DNA of 64,000 bases. Source: Candidatus Synoicihabitans palmerolidicus (GTDB lineage: Bacteria; Verrucomicrobiota; Verrucomicrobiia; Opitutales; Opitutaceae). The stretch lies in assembly GCA_020809425.1 (NCBI GenBank), contig JAGGDC010000001.1, positions 930,001 to 994,000 of the forward strand, read 5' to 3'. A program made the position numbers and the translations under genes. The notes below the pieces were generated by a model. That model searched no databases. It was not told the origin of the DNA and saw nothing but the letters and a program-made list of their open reading frames with translations. Shown piece by piece: positions 28,162 to 37,805 of this stretch; position 1 is the first letter of the stretch, and each line of letters begins with the position of its first letter.

Positions 28162-28546
28162 ATGTTAACCATTTTATCTCTTGCGGCGGCGGTGTCGCTC
28201 CCGGGGCAATCGCTGGAAAGCGGGGACGCGGTAGAGATGTCGGCCATGACGGTTCTTTCGCCCCGAGTGGCGAATCAGGAACCGGTGGCGACGGTGGCGA
28301 TGCCGGTGTCGGCCCTACGATTTGAACCGGGGGTGGACGTGCAGGTGCGGAATTTTGCGGAAGGGCAGGCGGATGTGGCGCTTCGTGGCGGCACGTTTGC
28401 CAATACGGGATTTGGGATTGAAGGACTCCCGCTCTATGATCCACAGACGGGTCACTATTATGCGGAGGTACCGGTGGTGCCGATGATGTTGACGGCGCCG
28501 CAGATTGAGGTCGGAGCGGATCTCGCGGTCGGCGGAGGGTGGAATG
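28162..28546 (+). pseudogene. TonB-dependent receptor, N-terminal fragment cut by an IS
   Basis: Starts MLTILSLAAAVSLPGQSLES, a signal peptide, followed by a plug-domain beginning (MTVLSPRVANQEPVATVAMP, VQVRNFAEGQADVALRGGTF, TAPQIEVGADLAVGGGWN). About 128 codons remain before the IS3-type inverted repeat at 28547 replaces the rest. The beta-barrel is not found on the far side of the IS; a different gene is there. The upstream 150 bases show no clear cobalamin riboswitch. Ligand unknown. Confidence 0.8.
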
Positions 28547-29879
28547 TGAGGTGGATCCATGAAGTTGGACAGGAGGGATGATTAAATCCCAAAGGAGTCC
28601 AATATGTCGAAGAAACGACGTGCCTTCAGTGCCGAGTTCAAAGCGAAAGTAGGGCTCGAAGCCCTCAAGGGAATCGAGCCGATCCACGTAATCGCGCAGC
28701 GTCACGAGGTGCATCCGGTGCAAGTGAGTCAGTGGAAGAAGGGGGTGTCCGAGCGGTTGCCGGAGGTCTTCGCGAAGCCCTCGGCGCAGGTGCGCGACGA
28801 GATCGAGCGGAATCGCAAAGAGAAGGAACTGTATGCGCGGATCGGGCAGCTACAGATGGAGCTCGAGTGGCTCAAAAAAAAGTTGGCGCATGTGGGGAGT
28901 AAGGAGCGCCGCAGCATGATCGAAACCGAGCATCCGAAGCTGAGTGTGGCCCGGGAGTGCGAACTGTTGGAGCTGCCACGCTCAATCTACTACCACCACC
29001 CAAAGCCACCGAAGTCACCGAACCTGGCGTTGATGAAACAGATCGACGAGATCTACCTCGAGTCACCGTTCTTTGGTAGCCGCCAAATGACCCGTTGGTT
29101 GCAACGCGAAGGATACGTGGTGAACCGTAAACGGGTGCGACGATTGATGCGATTAATGGGACTCACGGCGATCAATCAAAAACCGAGTCTGTCGAAGACA
29201 GCGGCCTCTCATCAGATCTACCCGTATCTGCTGCGAACGCTGAAGGTTGAAAGGTCGAATCAAGTGTGGGGAACAGATATCACCTACATTCCGGTGTGCG
29301 GTGGCTTCGTTTACCTGTGTGCGGTGATCGACTGGCACTCGCGGATGGTGCTCGCATGGGCACTGTCCAACACGCTCGATGCGTCGTTTTGCGTGCGAGC
29401 GGTGCAGCGCGCGATGGCGATTTACGGAAAGCCGGAGATCTTCAACCCTGACCAAGGCTGCCAGTTTACCAGCGCCGAGTTCACCCAGCCATTGTTGGGC
29501 CGCCGGCGTGCGACTGTCGATGGACGGCAAAGGACGGTGCTTGGACAATGTCTTGGTCGAACGCCTGTGGCGCAGGGTCAAATACGAGGAAGTCTATCTG
29601 AAACGCTATGAGACGATGGTCGAGGCCCATGCCAACTTGGAGACCTACTTGCTGTTCTACAACGACCGACGACCGCACTCCGCCCACGGCCGCCACACAC
29701 CATCCAAGGTCTACCACGCACAACTCGACCAAGCCGCCGCCTGACGGCGGCTATCCGAGCGGGGCGGAAGCCGCGCTGCCTCCCCTGCTCCCCTCCATTA
29801 TCTTTTATGCTTGGTCAGAAAAACCAGAAACCATAACTATAAATCCGCCCGACCTGTCCAACCGACGGGGTCCACCTCA
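28547..29879 (+). mobile_element. IS3-family insertion sequence
   Basis: 1333 bp bounded by 27-bp imperfect terminal inverted repeats. Both ends begin TGAGGTGGA and close with GTTGGACAGG (28547-28573 and 29853-29879 on the opposite strand). The transposase gene fills the centre. No target-site duplication is seen: the left flank is a TonB receptor fragment and the right flank a DruA-domain gene fragment on the other strand, implying a deletion or inversion adjacent to the element. Confidence 0.9.
28604..29744 (+). pseudogene. IS3-family transposase (OrfA and OrfB in one frame), frameshifted
   Basis: The N-terminal OrfA part (MSKKRRAFSAEFKAKVGLEA) is a helix-turn-helix with a leucine-rich segment. 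The OrfB-like integrase core follows in the same frame: DDE aspartates in WGTDITYIPV and NPDQGCQFTSAEF, glutamate in NVLVERLWRRVKYEEVYL. IS3 elements normally keep OrfA and OrfB in different frames joined by programmed -1 slippage; here an A8 run (CTCAAAAAAAAGTT) marks the expected slip site but the two are already in frame. A shift near 29495 moves the end of the core to another frame. Confidence 0.9.
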
Positions 29880-30290
29880 GCAACGTGCGCACGGCCGCAG
29901 CGAGCACCTGGGAGGCGAGATTGGGCTCCTCGCCGCGCTTGGTGAGCAGTAGAAAGCGGCGGTTTTGCACCACCAGGGAAAGCCGCTCGAACCGGCGGGT
30001 CGCATCCCAGCCCACCCACCGGTCCCGGTCCTTGAGCGCGTAGCAGGCCGGACCTCACGCCAGCAGCGCCACCGCCCGCCCGCCCGTGTTCGACAATCTG
30101 GCGCAGGTAATCGCCCACCGGATGCCCGGATCCCAAGTAGTGCCGCTCGTGCAGCTGCGCGTCGAACCACTCCTGCTCGGCCGCAGTGGCCATGCGCACC
30201 TCCACGTTGCGATCCCAGCGCTTCTGCTCCGGGTTTCCGTTCGTCTGTCCGTGTCCGTTTCACCTTTAGATTTCATCCCACTGAAACAGA
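29880..30290 (-). pseudogene. DruA-like (DUF4338) protein, truncated and frameshifted
   Basis: On the minus strand, NPEQKRWDRNVEVRMATAAE, FDAQLHERHYLGSGHPVGDY and LRQIVEH read in one frame, then GRAVALLA and CYALKDRDRWVGWDATRRFE in others, then LSLVVQNRRFLLLTKRGEEP and NLASQVLAAAVRTL up to the IS end at 29879. The order and wording match the DUF4338 domain found in DruA of Druantia anti-phage systems and in transposon-linked proteins. The C-terminal half is missing. No other Druantia gene is in the window, so it may be transposon- rather than defence-linked. Confidence 0.72.
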
Positions 30291-30439
30291 TCGAAAATCG
30301 TCCAAATGGTATAGCTCAAAGTTACACCGCTGACCTTCAATTACTTCACCCGTCACGGGAAAAGACCATGGGGTTACAGGTGGGAGGCTGATGAGAACGG
30401 TTGCACAGGCCGAAGGGGAGAGGCATGTAGAGCGACTCT

Positions 30440-32677
30440 ATGATCGTTGGGGTTCATCCCATTGCTGGATTTGACAAATTGCTGCACTACAAAGTGCCCG
30501 CGCTGCTGCAGCATGCCGTCGCGTTGGGCTCGCTCGTGCGCATTCAGGTCGGACGACGGTTTTCGCTCGGCATTGTGGGGGCAATTGGCGCCCCCAGTGA
30601 TTTCCCGGTGGATCGTCTGAAGAATCTCACCGAAGCGGTTTACGATTTCCCGGCATTGCCCGCAGATTTATTGGCATTGGCAAAATGGATGGCGGTATAT
30701 TATGCGGCACCGTTGGACGGGATCATCGAGACCATGTTGCCCGGTGCCGTGCGGCGGGCGACGGCGTTGAAGCAGGAGAAGCTACTGTCGATGGGGGAGA
30801 AGTTATCGGCGTTGGAGTTGACGGCGTTGGAGCGGCGAGCGCCGCAGCAGGCGAAATTGTATACCTTCATGGTGCAGCAGTTTCGCCCGGTTGCTAAGGC
30901 GCTGGTATTGAAGCGATTGGGGGTCGAGGCGGCCTCGGCGGCGCCTCTGGTGAAGCGAGGGGCCATAAAGGAGGAATCGCAGCGTGTGAATCGCGTGGCC
31001 TACGATGATGATTTTGCTTCGGGTGAGTTGGTGGCGGCAATGCCGCATTTGTTGAATACGGAGCAGCAGGCAGCGTTTGACGCACTTAAGGTAGAGATCG
31101 ATAAGCAGGAGTTTGGAGTGACGCTATTGCACGGAGTCACGGGATCAGGGAAAACGGAGGTCTACCTGAGGTCAATCCATGAAGCGTTGGCGGATGGCGG
31201 CGGCGTGGTGTTTTTGGTGCCGGAGGTCGCATTGACCCCGCAAACCGTCGCGCGGGTGCGGAGTCGGTTGGAGGCGATCGCGCCCGGGCATGCCTGCGTT
31301 GTGTGGCACAGTCATTTGAGTGAAGGCGAACGCGTGGATGGGTGGCATGAGTTGGCGACCGGCCGAGCCCGTATCGTGGTGGGCGCGCGATCGGCGATTT
31401 TTGCGCCGGTGCAGAATTTGAGATTGATCGTGGTGGATGAGGAGCATGAGCCGGCTTACAAGCAGGATGAGACGCCGCGCTATCACGGGAGGGATGTGGC
31501 GGTGATGCGGGCGAAGTTAAACGGAGCGCACTGTATTCTCGGGTCGGCGACGCCGTCCTTGGAGACGTATGCGAATGCGAAGGCGGGACGCTACGGACAC
31601 CTGCGCATGACGCAGCGGATCGACGACCGGCAGCTCCCGTTTATCGATGTCGTGGATATGCGCGTGGAGATCATGCGTTCGCGAGGGATGACGACGCTTT
31701 CACAGAAACTGGTGCACGCCATGCAAGACCGGTTTGAGAAGCGTGAGCAGACGATCTTGTTTTTGAACCGACGGGGTTACTCTTCGTCGATGTTGTGCCG
31801 CGGGTGTGGCCACGTGGAGGAGTGTCCCCATTGCAGTATCTCGATGACGTATCACCGCACGGACGAGTTGTTGCGGTGCCATATGTGCGGTCATGAACGG
31901 GGGGCGCCGGCGCGGTGTCCCTCGTGTGGCTCACCGGAAATTCGTTGGCGTGGTACCGGCACGCAAAGGGTGGAGGAGGCGGTGCAACGCGTGTTACCAC
32001 GAGCGCGCATCGAGCGGATGGATGCAGATACCATGTCGAAGAAAAACCGCTTTCGACAGGTGTTGGCGGAGTTTCGCGCGGGCAAGATCGATGTGTTGGT
32101 CGGCACGCAGATGATCGGCAAAGGGTTGGATATCCCGAATGTCACGCTGGTCGGAATGGTGGATGCGGACATCTCGATGCACATGCCGGATTTTAGGGCG
32201 ACGGAACGCACGTTTCAGCTTTTGGTGCAGGTTGCGGGTCGAGCCGGGCGAGGCGATCGAGCGGGGGTGGTGATCGTGCAATCCTTTACCCCGCAGGCGG
32301 ACGCGATTCAGTTTTCACGGCATGCAGATTTTGAAGGTTTTGCGGAAGGAGAACTCCAGCTGCGCAAGGATTTCCGCTATCCTCCGTATCGGCATCTGAT
32401 TCATCATTCCTTTCGTGGCCCTAATCCGGAGAAGTTGGTGTTTTTTGCGGAACAATGGGCGCGCAAAGTGGAGGCAGAATTAGGAGAGCGGTTAGAAGTG
32501 CGCGGACCCTCACCATCCCCGATTGAAAAAGTGAAGGATCACTATCGTTTTCAGGTATGGTATTTCACCAATGGGGTGAGTCGCGTTATCCGAGACTTGA
32601 ATACCCTACGTCGTGGATTCGCGTGGCCGGATGATGTGCTTCAAGTGCTGGACGTCGATCCGGTGAGTCTGGGCTGA
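30440..32677 (+). CDS. priA: Primosomal protein N' (replication restart helicase PriA)
   Basis: 745 residues, intact. The N-terminal DNA-binding domain starts MIVGVHPIAGFDKLLHYKVP; Walker A is GVTGSGKTEVYL (about residue 233), Walker B VVDEEHEPAYKQDETPRYHG, and the eight zinc cysteines are in CRGCGHVEECPHCS and CHMCGHERGAPARCPSCGS. The C-terminal helicase motif QVAGRAGRGDRAG is present. PriA reloads the replisome at stalled forks. That this long gene is clean while the flanking genes are broken argues that selection, not read quality, decides where lesions occur. Confidence 0.96.
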   Translation: MIVGVHPIAGFDKLLHYKVPALLQHAVALGSLVRIQVGRRFSLGIVGAIGAPSDFPVDRLKNLTEAVYDFPALPADLLALAKWMAVYYAAPLDGIIETMLPGAVRRATALKQEKLLSMGEKLSALELTALERRAPQQAKLYTFMVQQFRPVAKALVLKRLGVEAASAAPLVKRGAIKEESQRVNRVAYDDDFASGELVAAMPHLLNTEQQAAFDALKVEIDKQEFGVTLLHGVTGSGKTEVYLRSIHEALADGGGVVFLVPEVALTPQTVARVRSRLEAIAPGHACVVWHSHLSEGERVDGWHELATGRARIVVGARSAIFAPVQNLRLIVVDEEHEPAYKQDETPRYHGRDVAVMRAKLNGAHCILGSATPSLETYANAKAGRYGHLRMTQRIDDRQLPFIDVVDMRVEIMRSRGMTTLSQKLVHAMQDRFEKREQTILFLNRRGYSSSMLCRGCGHVEECPHCSISMTYHRTDELLRCHMCGHERGAPARCPSCGSPEIRWRGTGTQRVEEAVQRVLPRARIERMDADTMSKKNRFRQVLAEFRAGKIDVLVGTQMIGKGLDIPNVTLVGMVDADISMHMPDFRATERTFQLLVQVAGRAGRGDRAGVVIVQSFTPQADAIQFSRHADFEGFAEGELQLRKDFRYPPYRHLIHHSFRGPNPEKLVFFAEQWARKVEAELGERLEVRGPSPSPIEKVKDHYRFQVWYFTNGVSRVIRDLNTLRRGFAWPDDVLQVLDVDPVSLG

Positions 32678-32698
32678 GGGAGGCCGGCGGAAGTGGTG

Positions 32699-33627
32699 CT
32701 ACATGGACCACGGGTTGGCGAGAACATCGACGGATTCGGACCAGTGGCGCTGGAGGGCGAGCAACTCAGCTTGAGTTTCAGCGAGCAGGGGGGGGCAATT
32801 TCTGGAGGCGCGACGGCTTGGACAAACGAGTCGAGATTGGCAGGTCGGCTGGTGGATCCCACGGTGGCGCACACCGGATTGATGCTTAGTGCGAAACGCA
32901 CACAGAATTCGGTCCAATCGGTGAGGCCGGAACGTTCGAAAATGGGAGCGACTTCGACGGCGCGCTGTTGCAGATAAGGGGTTCAAGCCGCGCCAGGTTG
33001 CTCGCGCAAGGCGTGCACCGGAGCCCCGCACACGGTGCGCATGCCTACGACCGGGAAATTTTTCGCATGAAGCGCATCCCAGAGCGGGTTGGAAACGAAG
33101 CGTTGGAGCGGATTGAGGTAAAATATCATGCCTGAGACTAGCCCGTCCCGGTGGCCGGACTCCAGGGCTCGGAGGGACGCGGAGGAAGTCCATGGGAAAA
33201 CCTGCAGCAAGTAGTGACCCACTTTACCGGAGGCGCGCAGTGGGTGCAGCGTTTCGACAATGGGCCCGCCAGCGGCTAATTCCTCGCCCAAGGGGCCGCC
33301 GAAACAGAGTTGCGCAACCGATAAGTGGGAGAGCCCGACTCGGTTGAGTTGGTCGTCGATTTTTAACTGGAAGCTGGCGGAAGTGTCGCCGCCTGCTTTG
33401 AAAATGAGCTGAGGCACTTTGCTACGATCCTCATCGAAAATAGTGCGGAGGACATCGAGGGCATGGTCGTATTGGTCACTGCTGTGAAACCAAGCTCCGG
33501 TATCGCGCGCGGTGCGAGCCATAGCGAGGCGGGTTTCGAGTGGGTTGTCATCGTGGTCCAGACGAGTGGTGCCATAGATATAACGGCTTAAAAACTCCAG
33601 CGGGGCTTTGGCGGACGGGATACTCAT
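32699..33627 (-). pseudogene. Aldo/keto reductase-like oxidoreductase with a TGA and a frameshift
   Basis: A TIM-barrel aldo/keto reductase-type protein of about 308 codons. The open part begins MSIPSAKAPLEFLSRYIYGT and includes ARTARDTGAWFHSSDQYDHA and LQVFPWTSSASLRALESGHR. A TGA at 32985-32983 (REQPGAA*TPYLQQRAVEVA) interrupts it; reading resumes in frame through FALSINPVCATVGSTSRPAN, then shifts in an eight-G run near 32790 to reach ALQRHWSESVDVLANPWSM and the stop at 32699. Convergent with priA. Substrate unknown. Confidence 0.72.
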
Positions 33628-33820
33628 GCGAGGAAGGAAGGGAGGAAAGCTTCTGGGGTCGAGAGTGCGCAGGCGGGCGGAGACGGGGAAGTGGCGGAAC
33701 GTTCAACGCGTTTCTCATCCAGATGAGTGATTTTTGCCCTCGCCCCAAGCGGTGAGTCGTTAATCGTGTCGGACTCTCGTTTTGGCGCCTCGCGCCGTAG
33801 ATTCATTCCCCTGTTACCCC

Positions 33821-35471
33821 ATGGCCATCGATTACAACGTCTCGAGCCCAGAAGACGCGCTCCTCGAAGAAGCTTGCCTGGTCGTATTAGCATTTATGCC
33901 CGACTCTCCGGTCCTGGTTGGTTGCAAGGAGCGGTGACGCTCGGTGGAGGGAGTTTGGCCGGATCGCTGTTTATCGGAATTTTGGCGGGACCACATTTGT
34001 TGTGGATTCAGGCGTTTGCGATGATGTGCGGCATCACGATGTTGTCGGGCGATCGCCTACGTGACGCTTTCGACCCATGAGCGTCCCATGGTTACGATTA
34101 GTCGTCACCTGACGCCCGTGTTGGCGATTGCCTGGGCAGTGGCGACGATTGTGGCCAATGTCGTGTTTGCGTTGCCGCAGTTTGCGCTGGCGACCTCGAC
34201 CACGTTGCAGAATTTGATTCCTGCGGCAGCCGGGAATGAATTGGCGCCGTGGATTATCGGAGGCGTGCTGGCGCTCTCCTCAGTCATGATCGTGTGGGGC
34301 TATGAATCGGGAAGTAAGGGCATCCGGAATTTTGAGATGGTGGTCGGGGTGGTGGTGTCGTCGTTTTTTGGAGTGGTCGCGATGTTGGTCATTCGCGGAC
34401 AAATCGACGTGATGGGGGTGCTGAAAGGCTTTATTCCGCGTTTGCAGCAGTTGCATGAACCGACCCCTCAGCTCGCGGCGGTGGCAGCGGCGACGGGAGA
34501 TCACGAGTCCATTTGGAGAGGCATTATTTTGGCTTAGCAGCGAGACGTAATCATCGCGGCGGGAGGGACGGCGGTGGGTATAAATATGACATTTTTGCTT
34601 CCCTATACGTTGTTGCGCCGAGGGTGGCAAAGGAAGCATCGGGAACTGTCGATGTTCGATTTGTCGTTGGGACTTTTCATTCCCTTTTTGATAGCCACGA
34701 GCTGCCTCGTATTGGCGGCGGGAAGTGCGTTCTATACCAAGACGGATGATGGCTGAACGCGGATGGTTCCGTGAGGCCCGCTATGGCGCGCGCTTATGTT
34801 GCGTCGGTTAACGGTTTTCTTACGCAACGCGATGGGACGTCGTTTGCGACGGCGACCTCGGCTGTACAGACGGGGATGCGGGAGCAGTTGAGTGCAGAGG
34901 ATCGTCGGATGGCGGCGATGTTGGCCAAATGCGATGCGGGTCAGTTGGCGGCTGCTTTGGCTCCGGTTTTAGGCAAGGGGGGAGCGAATCTGGTGTTTGG
35001 CGTCGGAGTGATGGCCATGGCTTGGTCGAGTATCATCATTCTCATATCGATGAACGGATTGGCCATCGGAGCCCTGTTCAAAACGACTCGAATCGAGGTT
35101 TGTTTCGTGTGGGCACAGTGATGCCGGCGGTGAGTGGGTTTTTTGCCCCGGTGGTGTGGACCGGCGCCTCCCGCGCGGCGCTGGCAATCCCGGCATCGGT
35201 GATTGCGACAACTTTACTGCCGATTGCGTATTTTACCTTTTTGCTGCTGATGAACAGTAAGAGCGCTTGCGCTTTGGGAGATCAACGGCCGAAGGGCGGT
35301 TGGCGAGTCATCAGTAACTTGCTGATGATCGGTGCGACGGCGGCCGCGACGATGGCCAGTGTTTGGGTGTTTATTAACAAGGGTACACCCGGTCAATGGG
35401 GTTTGGCCGGGCTGGGATTGTTGTTCCTAGTCGGCATTGTCAGCTTTATCCGTAAGCGCGGAACGGCTTGA
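33821..35471 (+). pseudogene. NRAMP-family divalent metal transporter, multiply broken
   Basis: About 550 codons when repaired. Conserved pieces appear in successive frames: RLSGPGWLQGAVTLGGGSLA after a shift near 33865; AVATIVANVVFALPQFALAT after a shift near 34040; TAG at 34535 (IILA*QRDVIIAAGGT); TFLLPYTLLRRGWQRKHREL; a shift near 34755; NGLAIGALFKTTR; and a last shift near 35110 before VMPAVSGFFAPVVWTGAS. Ten or more membrane helices are expected. The family imports Mn, Fe or related divalent cations; the metal here cannot be predicted. Confidence 0.82.
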
Positions 35472-35503
35472 TCCCGGCGAATGGCGGGCCGCGCGGTCGG
35501 AGA

Positions 35504-35808
35504 TTAAATCACTTGAGTCGCGCCGCAGCTCAGGCAGGTGAGTTCGGTGTATTCCGTCGCAGAGTCCGATGAGCCGACGTCGGACTCGTTGCGGACGAGC
35601 AGAAGCATGGATTGTCCGCATGTGAGGCAGGGGAACGTTGATCGGGATTCCGCCGCGAGTCGGGAAGTCTCCTGGACGAGTCGGGCTGAGGCGTCGGCGT
35701 TGGGAGCAGAGACCATAAGCCGAGTCGCGATCAGTCCGGTTGGCTCCTTTATGTCGATGGAAAGGGATGGGATGCCATGGCTGAGTAAGTCCCAACGCAC
35801 TTGAGCTG
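35504..35808 (-). pseudogene. Small DUF2007-like protein with C-terminal zinc ribbon, 5' end lost to an IS
   Basis: About 99 residues remain: VRWDLLSHGIPSLSIDIKEP resembles a signal-transducing-protein (DUF2007) fold, followed by two CxxC pairs (FPCLTCGQSMLLL and LTCLSCGATQVI) forming a zinc ribbon. The reading frame runs directly into the inverted repeat of the 1.81-kb IS at 35809, and no usable ATG exists before it; a GTG inside the remnant is the only start. The first 10-15 codons and the promoter are probably missing. Confidence 0.55.
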
Positions 35809-37618
35809 GAGCCTGTCCTGCGGGCTCAAGTCGTTGGTGATAAGCTGTAAGCGTGATAAAAAAGAGGCCTAAACCGGGAGTGAATCCTGGGTTAGGCCCA
35901 AAAACGGCGTCTATGATTGGGTGTGAAACTAATACACAAAGCCGTCGGAGATGAAATTGCCCTGCAGAGCTGGCTGCGTCCAGCGCTTACGACGGTCGGG
36001 CCGAACAAAGATTACGGGCAGTTTCGCGAGCAGCTCGATGCGGTGGACCGAGTGCGGCGAGCCAGCCACCTTGAATCGATGGCGATGGACTTCGCGCGGG
36101 TGGGCTTCGAGTCGGTCGACGCCGGGCAGCTGCGCCGTCGCCTGGAATTCGAGCGCAAGGCGCTGCGGGTGAATGTGTTGCGTATGCTGTTGGGAAACAT
36201 GCCTTTTCGGCAACTCTCGCGCACGATTGCATCGAGCGACTTGCTGGCCGACTTCTGCGGGGTGCGCACGATTGCAGGGCATCAAGGGCGTTTCCAAGAG
36301 CGTGTTGGAGCGAGCTTCGCAGTGCTGTACCGCCGAACCGGTGCGGTGGATGGGTCAGGTGTTTATCGAGATGGTCGCCGAGGCGGACCGGGCGGCCGAA
36401 CTCGGTCTGGCCGAGCCGCAGTCGATGGAGACGTGCCTGGTGGACTCGACGTGCTTGCCCACCAACATCCACTTTCCGGTGGATTGGGTGCTGCTGCGCG
36501 ATGTGAGCCGAACCCTGCTCAAGGCGGTGATCCTGATCCGCCGGGCCGGCATGCGTGCACGCATGCCGGCGGAGCCGGAGGTCTTCGCCCGACAGATGAA
36601 CCGGCTGTGCATTGAGATGACGCACCCCCGACGGCGTGCGAATGCCAAACGAGCGCGCAAGCAGGTGCTACGCAAGATGAAGCGACTGTTGCGCACCATC
36701 GGTGAACACGCCCAGCGACATCGCGACCGCCTGGACCAAGAGTATGCGTCGACCCACACCTCCGCGCGACAGGCCGCTCGCATCGTCGAACGCATCGACG
36801 CGATGTTGGCTCAGATCAACCAGGCCCATGAACGCATCATCGGCGCGCGCGCCGTGCCCAGCGCCGAGAAGATCCTCCGCGTGTATGAGCCCGATGTGCA
36901 GGTGCTGGTCAGAGGCAAGGCATCGGGCGAACTCGAGGTTGGTAACACCGCGATGATCAGTGAGAACGCGATCGGATTGATCAACGACTGGCAGATGTAT
37001 CAGCAGGCTGCCCCCGCCGAATGGCGCCAGTTGAGCGAAAGATTTGATCGTCAGAATCAGTTCGGCGTGAGCACGCCGATCACCGCCGCGGGCACCGACC
37101 GGGGCTTTGCGACCAAGCGGATGCGTCAGATCCTGGCCGCTGCGGGCATCTACGACGCGACCTGCCCGCGCGATTTTCAAGAACTGAAGCAACGTATGAC
37201 GGAACCAAAGTTCGTCCAATTGCAACGCCGCCGGGCCTCGACTGAGGCCCGCATTGCCATCCTCAAGCAGCGTCAAGACAAGCGTTTGCGAGCCAAGGGC
37301 TTTATGCACCGCTATCTCACGGTAGCATGGAGCGTCCTCGGCCACAACCTCTGGCTGATCGCCAGACTGCTGGCCGACCAGCCGCCACTGGCCCAAGCGG
37401 CTTGAGGTTATCACCAAAATTACTCCGTCACGATGCCCAACCGGATCACCGGAGGGCTTCGCGTGGCTGCGCTCCGGAGCACATCCGCATTGAGGATTCC
37501 TTCACGCAACGTATTTGCGTTTCAAGAGGTGGAATCCGCTCTTTCCGCTTCATCATCCTGTGAGCGAAAATCTCCTCACGATTCTCCGCACGAAAATCGG
37601 AGTAAATGGGACAGGCTC
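35809..37618 (+). mobile_element. Unassigned 1.81-kb insertion sequence, copy 1
   Basis: Bounded by perfect 10-bp inverted repeats GAGCCTGTCC / GGACAGGCTC. Length 1810 bp, matching copy 2 (1811 bp at 39819-41629). Between the left end and the transposase start lies a hairpin, GGCCTAAACC (35866-35875) with GGGTTAGGCC (35889-35898), which is conserved with compensating changes in copy 2. On the minus strand the hairpin is followed by TCTTTTTT, so it could terminate transcription. Family not recognised; possibly one of the ISNCY groups. Confidence 0.85.
35923..37405 (+). pseudogene. Transposase of the 1.81-kb IS, copy 1, one frameshift
   Basis: About 490 codons from GTG 35923. N-terminal piece: LQSWLRPALTTVGPNKDYGQ to SDLLADFCGVRT. 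A shift near 36275 (expected IKGVSKSVLERASQ) moves the remainder to another frame, open to 37405: TCLVDSTCLPTNIHFPVDWV, a long basic coiled segment (RKQVLRKMKRLLRTIGEH), GTDRGFATKRMRQILAAAGI and SVLGHNLWLIARLLADQPP. The acidic residues in LVDSTCL and GTDRGF are candidate DDE catalytic residues. Copy 2 is clearly homologous but diverged, so these are not recent duplicates. Confidence 0.85.
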
Positions 37619-37629
37619 TAGTTAGCCGA

Positions 37630-37656
37630 CCGGAACCGAAAAGTTCCGGTTTTTTT
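37630..37656 (+). terminator. Rho-independent terminator
   Basis: Stem CCGGAAC (37630-37636), loop CGAAAA, stem GTTCCGG (37643-37649), then seven T. It lies just beyond the right end of the IS and insulates the amt-glnK promoter from upstream transcription. Confidence 0.9.
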
Positions 37657-37715
37657 ACGTACCCAACTCTGTGCACCAGAGGATGTATGAATATATTTAA
37701 GAAAATAAGATATAT

Positions 37716-37731
37716 TGGCATACCCCGTGCT
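37716..37731 (+). promoter_or_regulatory. Sigma-54 promoter for amt-glnK
   Basis: TGGCATACCCCGTGCT matches the sigma-54 consensus (TGGCAC-N5-TTGCW) with the exact GG-N10-GC spacing, 75 bases upstream of amt. A half NtrC-like site GCACC lies about 43 bases upstream. NtrC/sigma-54 control of amtB-glnK under nitrogen limitation is well established in other bacteria; no NtrC gene is in the window. Confidence 0.78.
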
Positions 37732-37805
37732 TTTGATGCTCCGGCTCTGCCCTTTGGCGAGATGCCTATACGTCTACAACCACTACTCGATACCCAAATA
37801 AAACT

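Noticed and set aside
29880..30290. A complete Druantia anti-phage system
   Set aside because: Only a truncated DruA-type domain; priA and unrelated genes follow, and no DruB-E-like gene is visible.
35809..37618. Target-site duplication for the 1.81-kb IS
   Set aside because: Flanking bases (CTG and TAG for copy 1, ATA and TAC for copy 2) do not match, so no duplication is claimed.
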